Assembly (NCBI RefSeq): GCF_900249755.1
Contig: NZ_LT976854.1
Coordinates: 1,073,322-1,137,321 of the forward strand
From: Cupriavidus taiwanensis
GTDB lineage: Bacteria; Pseudomonadota; Gammaproteobacteria; Burkholderiales; Burkholderiaceae
Direction: 5' to 3'
DNA: 64,000 nucleotides
The notes under the pieces: model-generated
What the model saw: the letters and a program-made list of their open reading frames with translations, nothing else
The model's database searches: none
What the model was told of the DNA's origin: nothing
Shown: piece by piece, positions 55,808-62,357 of the stretch
How positions within the stretch are numbered: the stretch's first letter is position 1
How the letters are laid out: the number at the start of each line of letters is the position of its first letter
Position numbers and translations under genes: made by a program

Positions 55808-55832
55808 GACGAATGGCGGCGACACAAATTTA
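55808..55832 (-). promoter_or_regulatory. Iron-starvation ECF sigma promoter of the PPTase gene
   Basis: On the minus strand TAAA (55832-55829), 17 bases, CGTC (55811-55808). The PPTase ATG begins nine bases after the CGTC element, implying a very short or absent 5' leader. Confidence 0.65.
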
Positions 55833-55980
55833 GTCATGCGTGGCCGGCTCGGAAAATGGCTAGCGCCGGCCAAGCCACGCCCTAGACGAAGCGCCGAGCG
55901 AGAAATTTAATTTCTCTCATATGCCGAAACCGTGCCATTAATTTCAATCCTGATAACATCTGCGTTACATTTTCCTTTAT

Positions 55981-55995
55981 TGCGAATCATTCGCA
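55981..55995 (+). promoter_or_regulatory. Fur box of the ECF sigma factor gene
   Basis: TGCGAATCATTCGCA is a perfect 7-1-7 inverted repeat matching the Fur motif TGATAATnATTATCA at 10 of 14 positions. It is 49 bp before the sigma gene start. The surrounding 55874-56044 region is markedly AT-richer than the coding DNA and serves both the sigma gene and the divergent PPTase. Confidence 0.7.
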
Positions 55996-56044
55996 TTCGT
56001 ATTAACGTAAGGCTCCGCATTGCAGCAATCCGAGGAGCCGCCCC

Positions 56045-56596
56045 ATGCTTTCGCTGACCGACCCAGGCCTACGCCCCGTCCCTGTCCTGGCAGGCGACTC
56101 GTTGCTCGGATTATTCGTAGCCAACCGGCGCGCGCTGGTCGGTGCCGCGGCGCGCATCGTCGGCACGCGCGACCAGGCCGAGGACGTGGTCCAGGACGCC
56201 TTCCTGCGCCTGCGCGGCATGGCCGACGAGCCGTCGATCCGCTGCCGCCTGAGCTACCTGTTCCAGGTGGTGCGCAACCTTGCCATCGACACCTACCGCC
56301 GGCAGACGCTGGAGCAGAAATGGATGGCACACGAAGACGAAGGCATCAACGCGCCGTCGCCGACGACCACGCCCGACGTCATCGCAATGGACCGCCAGGC
56401 GTTGTGCGCGCTGGCCGGCGCGCTGGCGGAACTGCCCGAGCGCACCCAGCGCGCGTTCGAGATGTGCCGGCTGCAGGGCATGACGCAGAAGGAAATCGCG
56501 TCGGAGCTGGGGGTCTCGCCGACGCTGGTGAATTTCATGGTGCGCGATGCCTGCATCCATTGCCGCGCGAGGCTGACGCGGCAGCAGGCAATCTGA
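56045..56596 (+). CDS. ECF sigma factor, PvdS/OrbS iron-starvation type
   Basis: A 183-residue sigma factor. Region 2 spans about 25-95 (DQAEDVVQDAFLRLRG; SYLFQVVRNLAIDTYRR) and region 4 about 125-180 (LPERTQRAFEMCRLQGMTQKEIA; then GVSPTLVNFMVRDACIHCR, very close to PvdS-type proteins). No anti-sigma gene is adjacent and the receptor has no signalling domain, so activity is probably set by Fur-controlled synthesis, as in OrbS systems. Five promoters in the window match its expected target sequence. A GAGGAG ribosome-binding sequence precedes the ATG. Confidence 0.9.
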   Translation: MLSLTDPGLRPVPVLAGDSLLGLFVANRRALVGAAARIVGTRDQAEDVVQDAFLRLRGMADEPSIRCRLSYLFQVVRNLAIDTYRRQTLEQKWMAHEDEGINAPSPTTTPDVIAMDRQALCALAGALAELPERTQRAFEMCRLQGMTQKEIASELGVSPTLVNFMVRDACIHCRARLTRQQAI

Positions 56597-56601
56597 TGTC
56601 G

Positions 56602-57366
56602 CTACGCCGGCGTGCCTGTCGCAGCCACCGCGAACCGCTCCGCCAGGAACGCCGCGCTGGCCGCCCAGGAACGCCGGTCGGCCGCGGCATCATAGGCAAT
56701 GCCGCGCTCCGGGAAGTTGGCGCCCTCGAACGTGAAGGCGTGGCGCGCGTGGCCATAGGCATGCAGTTGCCAGTCGGCACCGGCCCAGGTCAGCTCCGCG
56801 GCGATGCCGAGCACGTCGGCGGGCGGCGCCACCGGGTCTTCCCAGCCGTGCAGCAGCAGCACGCTGGCACCGATCGCACCCTGCGGGCCGATGCGCGGCG
56901 GCTGCAGCACGCCGTGGAAACTGACCGCGGCCACCAGCCCGGGCGCGGCGGCGCGCGCCAGGTCCAGCGCGCACAGGCCGCCGAAGCAGTACCCGACCGC
57001 GGCCATCCGCTGTGGGTCTACGCCGGGCAAGCGCCTGGCCGCTTCAAACCCCGCCAGCAGCCGCTGCCGCAGCAGGCGGCGGTCGGCCATCAGCGGGTCC
57101 ATCAGGTGCGCGTTGTCGCCGCGCTCGTCGCCGCGCACGCCCTTGCCGTACACGTCGGCGGCGAAGCACGGATAGCCCAGTGCCGCGAAGCGGTCGGCGC
57201 AGCGGCGCATCGCCGCGTTCAGGCCGCTCCACTCATGGGCCAGCAGCACGCACGGCGTGCCTGACGCGGCCATGCCGGCAGGCCGGGCGACGTAGCCTTC
57301 GAAGACGGTGGTGCCATCCGTATAGGTGATGAAGCCGCGCTCCGGCGGCAAGTCTGCAGCGTTCAT
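56602..57366 (-). CDS. Dienelactone hydrolase family protein
   Basis: A 254-residue alpha/beta hydrolase with the DLH triad: Cys in GYCFGG (about residues 121-126), Asp in GWEDPVAPP (about 175) and His in HARHAF (about 206). Dienelactone hydrolases act in aromatic-compound breakdown, but many members of this subgroup have other or unknown substrates. It converges on the sigma factor gene with a five-base gap and belongs to the unrelated minus-strand set after the siderophore locus. Confidence 0.8.
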   Translation of the reverse strand: MNAADLPPERGFITYTDGTTVFEGYVARPAGMAASGTPCVLLAHEWSGLNAAMRRCADRFAALGYPCFAADVYGKGVRGDERGDNAHLMDPLMADRRLLRQRLLAGFEAARRLPGVDPQRMAAVGYCFGGLCALDLARAAAPGLVAAVSFHGVLQPPRIGPQGAIGASVLLLHGWEDPVAPPADVLGIAAELTWAGADWQLHAYGHARHAFTFEGANFPERGIAYDAAADRRSWAASAAFLAERFAVAATGTPA

Positions 57367-57459
57367 GATTCCCTCCGTTCAGGCCGCCAGCATGCGGCCG
57401 CGCGGGAACGCTGTCTTGAACGTTTGGGACGTGGGTGGCCTGCGCCGCCGGCGCACCGC

Positions 57460-58272
57460 TCAGAGGTAGAAGGCCGGCGCACCGGCCGGACGCTGCCCGA
57501 AAGACGCCGCCAGCGGTGACTGCCCGTGGCGCGCATACGCGCCCGGAGTCTGCGCCACGCGCCGGCGCCACGCGCGGATCTGGTGGGCCTGGTCGCTGTA
57601 GCCGTCCAGCGCATCGCCGGCGCCGCGCTGGAGCGCCTGGATGCTGTGCTGCAGCCGCTCCAGCTCCATCAGCTGCTTGGGCCCCAGCCCCAGCTGCTGC
57701 GCGAACCAGCGGTTCAGCTGGCGCCGGCTGACCGCCATCAGGCTGGCCACCTCCTGCACCTGCCGCCCCTGGCGCAACAGCGCGTGCGCCGCGCGCATCG
57801 GCTGCAGCATTGCCGGCGCCGGCAGCGCCGCGAGCCGCCGCAGCAGCCAGGCATCCAGCCGGGCAACGATCCGCGCCGGCAGCCAGGCCGCACTCAGGTC
57901 GGCGCTGAGCGCGTGGCTGTCCCGGTCTCCCAGGTAACCCGCGAGATCCAGCAACTGGTCCTTGCTGTCGGGCCCGATGCCGGGAAACAGCCGCGCCAGG
58001 CCCGCGCTGCTCAGCATCGCCATGACGAAATACGTATCCGGCCACGAACGCCAGCGCCGGCTGGCCGACTGGAAGCCGAGCAACGACACCGTCGGCACGG
58101 TCGGCCCCCCCACCATCGCGTTCGGCCGCCCGAAGTTGACCGACAGCACCGCGCCCGGGTACGGACAGGTGGCGATGTCGCTGCCCGCGTAGGCGCCTTC
58201 CAGGTCCTGCACGAACCAGTAGCCGTCGACATAGGGCGTCAGCGATGGGCAGGGAGCAAGCACCTGGAACAT
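57460..58272 (-). CDS. AraC-family transcriptional regulator
   Basis: A 270-residue regulator. The N-terminal 140 residues resemble the ligand-sensing half found in many AraC proteins that open with YVDGYWFVQD. The C-terminal half has two helix-turn-helix units (about 165-185, VQEVASLMAVSRRQLNRWF; and about 215-245), the first well conserved. It lies upstream of the dienelactone hydrolase in the same direction with a 93-bp gap and may control that gene. Target and ligand are unknown. Confidence 0.75.
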   Translation of the reverse strand: MFQVLAPCPSLTPYVDGYWFVQDLEGAYAGSDIATCPYPGAVLSVNFGRPNAMVGGPTVPTVSLLGFQSASRRWRSWPDTYFVMAMLSSAGLARLFPGIGPDSKDQLLDLAGYLGDRDSHALSADLSAAWLPARIVARLDAWLLRRLAALPAPAMLQPMRAAHALLRQGRQVQEVASLMAVSRRQLNRWFAQQLGLGPKQLMELERLQHSIQALQRGAGDALDGYSDQAHQIRAWRRRVAQTPGAYARHGQSPLAASFGQRPAGAPAFYL

Positions 58273-58358
58273 GGAAGCGCCGCGCGTCGGGCGGGATGGG
58301 TTGGCACAGGCGTAGGTGTATCACAGCGCTGCCCTGCCCCGGCGGGATCTGCCACGCC

Positions 58359-58393
58359 GAAAAACAAAAGGCGGGCTTCCGGAGAAGCCCGCC
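58359..58393 (-). terminator. Rho-independent terminator of the MFS gene
   Basis: On the minus strand a perfect 10-bp stem (GGCGGGCTTC / GAAGCCCGCC, loop of four) is followed by TTTTGTTTTT. It lies 57 bp after the MFS stop and before the AraC gene, so it separates the two. Confidence 0.85.
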
Positions 58394-58449
58394 CTTGCTG
58401 CCACGAAATGCCCCGGGGCCCGGCGTTGCCGCCGCCCCGTCGTCCACGT

Positions 58450-59772
58450 TCAGGCAGGTACCTGAGTTCCGGCTGCCGCCGCCTCCTTCGAGAACAGGCT
58501 CCTGGCATTGGCAACGTGGCTCTTCAGCACCGGCCGCAGCACCATGATCGCCAGGAAGGCCGCGGTCAGGTCCATCGCCGCCACCGTGTAGAGCACGGTG
58601 GACCAGGTGCCGGTGGCTTCCATCATCAGGTTGCCGATCGGCACGAACAGCGCGCCGATGCCCTTGGCGGTATAGAGCACGCCGTAGATCTTGCCGATGT
58701 GCTTGGTGCCGAAGGCGTCGCCGGCTAGTGCCGAGAACAGCGAGTAGACCTCGCCCCAGGCCAGGAACACCACCCCCGACAGGATCAGGAACGCGTACGG
58801 GTTGCTGCCGAAGTAGCCCAGCGCGATGATGCCCAGGCCTTCCAGCGTGAAGGCGATGACCATGGTCTTTTCGCGGCCGATGTGGTCCGAGATCCAGCCG
58901 AACAGCGGCCGCGAGATCCCGTTCATGATCCGGTCCAGCATCAGCGCCAGCGGCAGCGCGGCCATCACGAAGAAGTGCAGGTCGACCTGGAACTCCTTCA
59001 CGCCGAGGTCCTTGGCGATCACGCCCAGCTGCGCCACCGCCATCATGCCGCCGGTCACCACCAGCACGAACATGACCAGCATCAGCCAGAACAGCCGGGT
59101 GCACAGCGCTTCCTTCAGGGTGTAGTCGCGCGTGGCCTGGACCAGCTTCTGCGACGCCTTGACTTCATGCGCCTTGGGCGAGCGCAGGAACCACGCCGCG
59201 ACGAAGGCGAGCGAACCCTGCAGCAGGCCGAAGAACAGGAAGGTGTGCTGGAAGCCCTGCGACTCGATCATCGCCGCGATCGGCAGGATGGTTGCCGCCG
59301 AGCCCGCGCCGTAGCCGCCGGCGGTCAGGCCGACCGCCAGGCCGCGGCGGTCCGGGAACCACTTGAGGGCGTTGTTGATGCAGGTGGCATAGATCGAGCC
59401 CACGCCCAGCCCGCCCACCGCCGCGCCGACATAGAAGCCCATCAGCGTGGTCGCCTGCGAGTTGATGCACCACGCCGCGCCGATGAAGACCGCGCCGAAC
59501 GCGACCATCATGCGCGGCCCGAACTTGTCGATGAAGTAGCCTTCGATCGGTGCCAGCCAGGTCTGGACCAGCACAAAGACCGTAAACGCGATCTGGATGC
59601 TGGCGCGCGACCAGCCGTAGGTGTCCTGGATTTCCGGGACGAACAGGGTCCAGGCGTACTGGATGTTGGCGGTGGCGATCATGCACACCACCCCCACGAT
59701 CAGCTGGATCCAGCGTGTGCCTTCCGGGACCTGGTGATTGACGCCCAGCCCCGCTGCCGATGGATTACTCAT
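58450..59772 (-). CDS. MFS transporter, oxalate/formate antiporter (OFA) family
   Basis: A 440-residue transporter with about 12 hydrophobic segments. The OFA-type beginning WIQLIVGVVCMIATANIQYAW and the YGWSRASIQIAFTVFVL segment, together with WFPDRRGLAVGLTAGGYG (about 130), identify the OxlT-like family, which exchanges small carboxylates. The ATG at 59772 was preferred over 59799 because an AAGGAG sequence precedes it. A terminator follows the gene. A promoter candidate with a nested palindrome lies about 200 bp upstream. The substrate is unknown; no carboxylate pathway genes adjoin it. Confidence 0.85.
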   Translation of the reverse strand: MSNPSAAGLGVNHQVPEGTRWIQLIVGVVCMIATANIQYAWTLFVPEIQDTYGWSRASIQIAFTVFVLVQTWLAPIEGYFIDKFGPRMMVAFGAVFIGAAWCINSQATTLMGFYVGAAVGGLGVGSIYATCINNALKWFPDRRGLAVGLTAGGYGAGSAATILPIAAMIESQGFQHTFLFFGLLQGSLAFVAAWFLRSPKAHEVKASQKLVQATRDYTLKEALCTRLFWLMLVMFVLVVTGGMMAVAQLGVIAKDLGVKEFQVDLHFFVMAALPLALMLDRIMNGISRPLFGWISDHIGREKTMVIAFTLEGLGIIALGYFGSNPYAFLILSGVVFLAWGEVYSLFSALAGDAFGTKHIGKIYGVLYTAKGIGALFVPIGNLMMEATGTWSTVLYTVAAMDLTAAFLAIMVLRPVLKSHVANARSLFSKEAAAAGTQVPA

Positions 59773-59969
59773 AGCGCGCTCCTTGAATCGATTGGCCATT
59801 AACTTGCGACAGGGCGGGGAAATATGCGGTCGCGCTGCGCCTCAGCTTAGGGGTGGCTGCTGGCATTTCATGTCTCCTATGTCATTGGCATTTATTTGCC
59901 TCTTATAACGACGCCGACCTGAGGTCTCCGCCCTCACCTCTCTCTCAACTGGGAGCGGCGATGGGATAC

Positions 59970-59997
59970 ACAGTATGTGATATATCAAGTAAGTCAA
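59970..59997 (-). promoter_or_regulatory. Candidate promoter of the MFS gene with nested palindrome
   Basis: Minus strand: TTGACT (59997-59992), 16 bases, TACTGT (59975-59970). The spacer contains the perfect palindrome TGATATATCA, and CACATACTGTG overlaps the -10, so regulator binding here would block transcription. The leader would be about 190 bases. Confidence 0.45.
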
Positions 59998-60220
59998 GCG
60001 AAAGCCGGGGCAGGGTTTTCACTGAATTAATGCGGCGTGCGGATAGGCGCCGGATATTCACGACAAAATGGCATCGGAAGATGTATGCAAAACCGCTGGC
60101 CGCTGCCGGTGGTCGCCGGCAATCCCTTTGCCGGGGCCGAGCCGCGGCGGACGCGCCGCGATAGATGAGCTGTTTTTCTGAATCCGCTGCGGCCAGAAAC
60201 GGGCATAATCATTACAATAT

Positions 60221-60263
60221 TGTCATGATGACAACGCTGTCATGATTACAGAATTGTCATGAT
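60221..60263. repeat. Three TGTCATGAT direct repeats, 17-bp period
   Basis: The 9-mer TGTCATGAT starts at 60221, 60238 and 60255, exactly 17 bp apart. The first lies in the perfect 7-1-7 palindrome TTGTCATGATGACAA and the second in a near-palindrome, so these look like tandem dimer-binding operators. A related TGTCAT half site recurs in the inverted repeat at 60524-60543. Confidence 0.6.
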
Positions 60264-60323
60264 TATGGCGCCGGGCAGCGGGAGATCCAGGATAAATGCC
60301 GTCGATTAATTTCGCGCCAACAT

Positions 60324-60355
60324 AAAAAAAATGCCCGCAGGCGAACCTGGCGGGC
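60324..60355 (-). terminator. Rho-independent terminator without an upstream gene
   Basis: Minus strand: GCCCGC-cAGG-loop-CCT-GCGGGC stem (one bulged base) followed by eight T residues (A-run at 60324-60331 on the plus strand). No minus-strand protein gene lies immediately upstream, which points to a short noncoding transcript. Confidence 0.75.
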
Positions 60356-60391
60356 TGAGGCATGGTGCGTGACATCGGCCGCAACATGTAG
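60324..60391 (-). ncRNA. Candidate small RNA (promoter-to-terminator unit)
   Basis: A good sigma70-type promoter (TTGACC-N16-TATAAC, 60424-60397) is followed at the expected start near 60390 by about 67 bases and then a strong stem-loop with eight U residues. No open frame with a start signal fits inside. A short GCAAC/GTTGC hairpin lies at the 5' end. It may be an independent small RNA or, less likely because of the 550-bp distance, a terminated leader of the MFS gene. Confidence 0.5.
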
Positions 60392-60396
60392 TTGCA

Positions 60397-60424
60397 GTTA
60401 TAGGCGATTATTGGAAAGGGTCAA
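60397..60424 (-). promoter_or_regulatory. Sigma70-type promoter of the candidate small RNA
   Basis: Minus strand TTGACC (60424-60419), 16-bp spacer, TATAAC (60402-60397): five of six matches in each hexamer, much better than most promoters in this GC-rich DNA. Confidence 0.6.
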
Positions 60425-60523
60425 ATAGCAAAATGGGTTTCACGTCGATTAACAGGCAAACTCAGAGAAAACCCTGAGCAAATTTTCCGGGCACGCGCCC
60501 GATTATATGGAAACGCCGCCATT

Positions 60524-60543
60524 AAATGACAGGACTGTCATTT
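60524..60543. repeat. 20-bp inverted repeat, operator-like
   Basis: AAATGACAG-GA-CTGTCATTT has perfect 9-bp arms. It shares the TGTCAT half site with the three tandem repeats at 60221-60263, so the same regulator may bind both places. Confidence 0.5.
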
Positions 60544-60812
60544 GAGGGGTATTTGTAAATGCCCCCGCGCTGGCGGCGGCGCAGCCTCCCTGTAGACAAA
60601 AAAGTCATCGCATGCGCTTGGAATAGAGAAAAGAGCAAACACAGTAGAGCGTCTCGTAAAACCGGCTCGCCGGGCAGGCCGGCATGCGCTGCCGGCTGGA
60701 CACGGTATAGATGGAATGGATAAAATCCGTCTGTCAGTAGACGTTTTGGTAAGTCCTGTAGAAGCTATGGTAAGCTCCATCGGCATCTGCCCCAGCTTCC
60801 ACCAAGGTCCGC

Positions 60813-62336
60813 ATGGCTCATGCACCACTAGGCTACGACGCCCTGATCCGCCAGTTCGGCCTGCGCGTCCCGCCGCTGCGCTGCACCTCGGCGCTGTCGG
60901 ACAAGACCGGCGTGCTCAGCACGCACACCGGTCCGGACGGCACCACGCGCACGGTCTACCCCCGCAACCGCTACCGGGGCGGCGACACCACGGTGGACCA
61001 CCTCACCTTTGCGCTGAAGAAGGAACAGCTGGACCTGACCGTGCTGGCGGCGCTGTTCGAGCAGCCGCAGGCGGTCCAGGACGTGCGCGCCTGGCTGGCG
61101 GCCACGCCGAACTCGCGCTATGCCCGGCTCAGCGCGTTCTATGCCAAATGGCTGGCGGGGGCGCAGTTCGACTACAAGCTGCCGGCCGGCGCGCCCCGGG
61201 TGCTGGCGCTGGACGAAGCGGAATACGTGACCGGCCCGTCAACGCCGGACCTGCAGTTCGGCATCCAGAACAACCACCTAGGGCCTGCCGCGTTCTGCCC
61301 GGTGGTGCGCCGCACCGGGAAGCTGGCGCGCTGGCTTGCCGCCGACCTGCCGGGCCGCGTGGGCAGTGCCATCCGGCGCCTGGAGCCGGAGCTGCTGGCG
61401 CGTGCGGTCGACTATCTCTACCTTGCCGAAACCCGCTCGACCTATTCGATCGAGCACGAGATTCCCGATAACCAGCGCGTCGCCAAGTTCCGGCGCCTGC
61501 TGGAATATGCCGGCCAGCGCGGCCCGCTGACCGAGACCCAGCTGTGCGAGTGGCAGAACGAGATCATCTCGGGCCTGCGCGCCGAATACCGCTTCCGCGA
61601 CCAGCAGAACTGGCTGTCGCGCGGCGGGCGGCTGCGCAATATCGCGGACTATATTCCGCCGCCGCCGGCGCAGCTGGGCGCGATGATGGACGGCATCGCC
61701 GCGGTGGCGGGACTGGTAGAGACCCGGGCGGCAAACCCGATCGTGGTGGCGGCGTGCGTGTCGTTCGGCTTTGTCTTTGCCCACCCGTTCTATGACGGCA
61801 ACGGCCGTCTCCACCGCTTCCTGATCCACCACCTGCTGCGCCAGGCCGGCGTGACGCCCGAGGGCGTGGTGCTGCCGGTGTCGGCGCGCATGCTCAAGCA
61901 GATCGACGTCTACGCCGGCCTGCTCAAGGCCTATTCCGCGCCGCGCACGGCGCTGCTCAATTACGCGCTGGATGCGGACAGCGACACCATCCTGATCAAG
62001 TCGCCGCAGCCCTACTGGCTCTATGCCTCGTTCGACGCCACCGCGCTGTGCGAATTCGTGTTCGAGTGCATCGAGCAATGCGTCGAGCTGGACCTGGCGC
62101 AGGAGATCCAGTACCTGCGCGCGTACGACGCCAGCGTGACCCGGCTGGAGACCTGGCTCGACCTGCGCCAGTCGCGGCTGTCGAACCTGATCGACCTGAT
62201 CGTGCAGAACCACGGCGAGCTGTCGCGGCGCAAGCGCAAGCTGTTCGAGGACATTGCCGACGACGAGCTCGCGCGCATCGAAGCGGTGGTGCGCGACGAG
62301 TTCGCGGAATACCTGGAGCGCCACGGCAGCCGCTGA
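60813..62336 (+). CDS. Fic-domain protein (probable AMP-transferase)
   Basis: A 507-residue protein. The Fic core motif is complete at about residues 327-339: FAHPFYDGNGRLHRF, with catalytic His, the anion-binding GNGR and the second Arg. Upstream, STYSIEHE (about 210) resembles the inhibitory (S/T)xxxE(G/N) helix of class II Fic proteins but with His at the last position. N-terminal about 190 residues and the helical C-terminal 150 residues are of unknown role. Fic proteins usually attach AMP to target hydroxyls. The ATG at 60813 has an AAGG sequence upstream. It stands alone, convergent with the next gene. Confidence 0.85.
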   Translation: MAHAPLGYDALIRQFGLRVPPLRCTSALSDKTGVLSTHTGPDGTTRTVYPRNRYRGGDTTVDHLTFALKKEQLDLTVLAALFEQPQAVQDVRAWLAATPNSRYARLSAFYAKWLAGAQFDYKLPAGAPRVLALDEAEYVTGPSTPDLQFGIQNNHLGPAAFCPVVRRTGKLARWLAADLPGRVGSAIRRLEPELLARAVDYLYLAETRSTYSIEHEIPDNQRVAKFRRLLEYAGQRGPLTETQLCEWQNEIISGLRAEYRFRDQQNWLSRGGRLRNIADYIPPPPAQLGAMMDGIAAVAGLVETRAANPIVVAACVSFGFVFAHPFYDGNGRLHRFLIHHLLRQAGVTPEGVVLPVSARMLKQIDVYAGLLKAYSAPRTALLNYALDADSDTILIKSPQPYWLYASFDATALCEFVFECIEQCVELDLAQEIQYLRAYDASVTRLETWLDLRQSRLSNLIDLIVQNHGELSRRKRKLFEDIADDELARIEAVVRDEFAEYLERHGSR

Positions 62337-62357
62337 AGCGCGGCGCGGCCAGGTTCG

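Larger units (their letters stand above)
59773..60812. other. 1-kb intergenic region, AT-richer, with RNA and operator-like elements
   Basis: No convincing protein gene lies here. From left to right it holds the MFS leader, a promoter candidate with palindrome TGATATATCA (59978-59987), three TGTCATGAT repeats at 17-bp spacing, a minus-strand promoter-to-terminator unit (candidate small RNA) and a 20-bp inverted repeat. The remaining sequence up to the Fic gene has lower GC than the flanks and no clear feature. Confidence 0.6.

Noticed and set aside
45183-56596. Cell-surface signalling (receptor STN domain plus FecR anti-sigma)
   Set aside because: The receptor starts its plug without an STN domain and no FecR-like gene is present; the sigma factor is of the Fur-controlled PvdS/OrbS kind.
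59853-60164. Plus-strand frame of 103 codons in the intergenic kilobase
   Set aside because: No start signal or conserved pattern; it runs through the promoter/palindrome region of the MFS gene.
60221-60263. CRISPR array
   Set aside because: Three 9-base repeats with 8-base gaps are far too short and palindromic; operator sites are a better reading.
60538-60828. Minus-strand frame of 96 codons before the Fic gene
   Set aside because: No ribosome-binding site, overlaps the Fic start, no family resemblance; considered as the gene served by the terminator at 60324 but a much closer promoter explains that terminator better.
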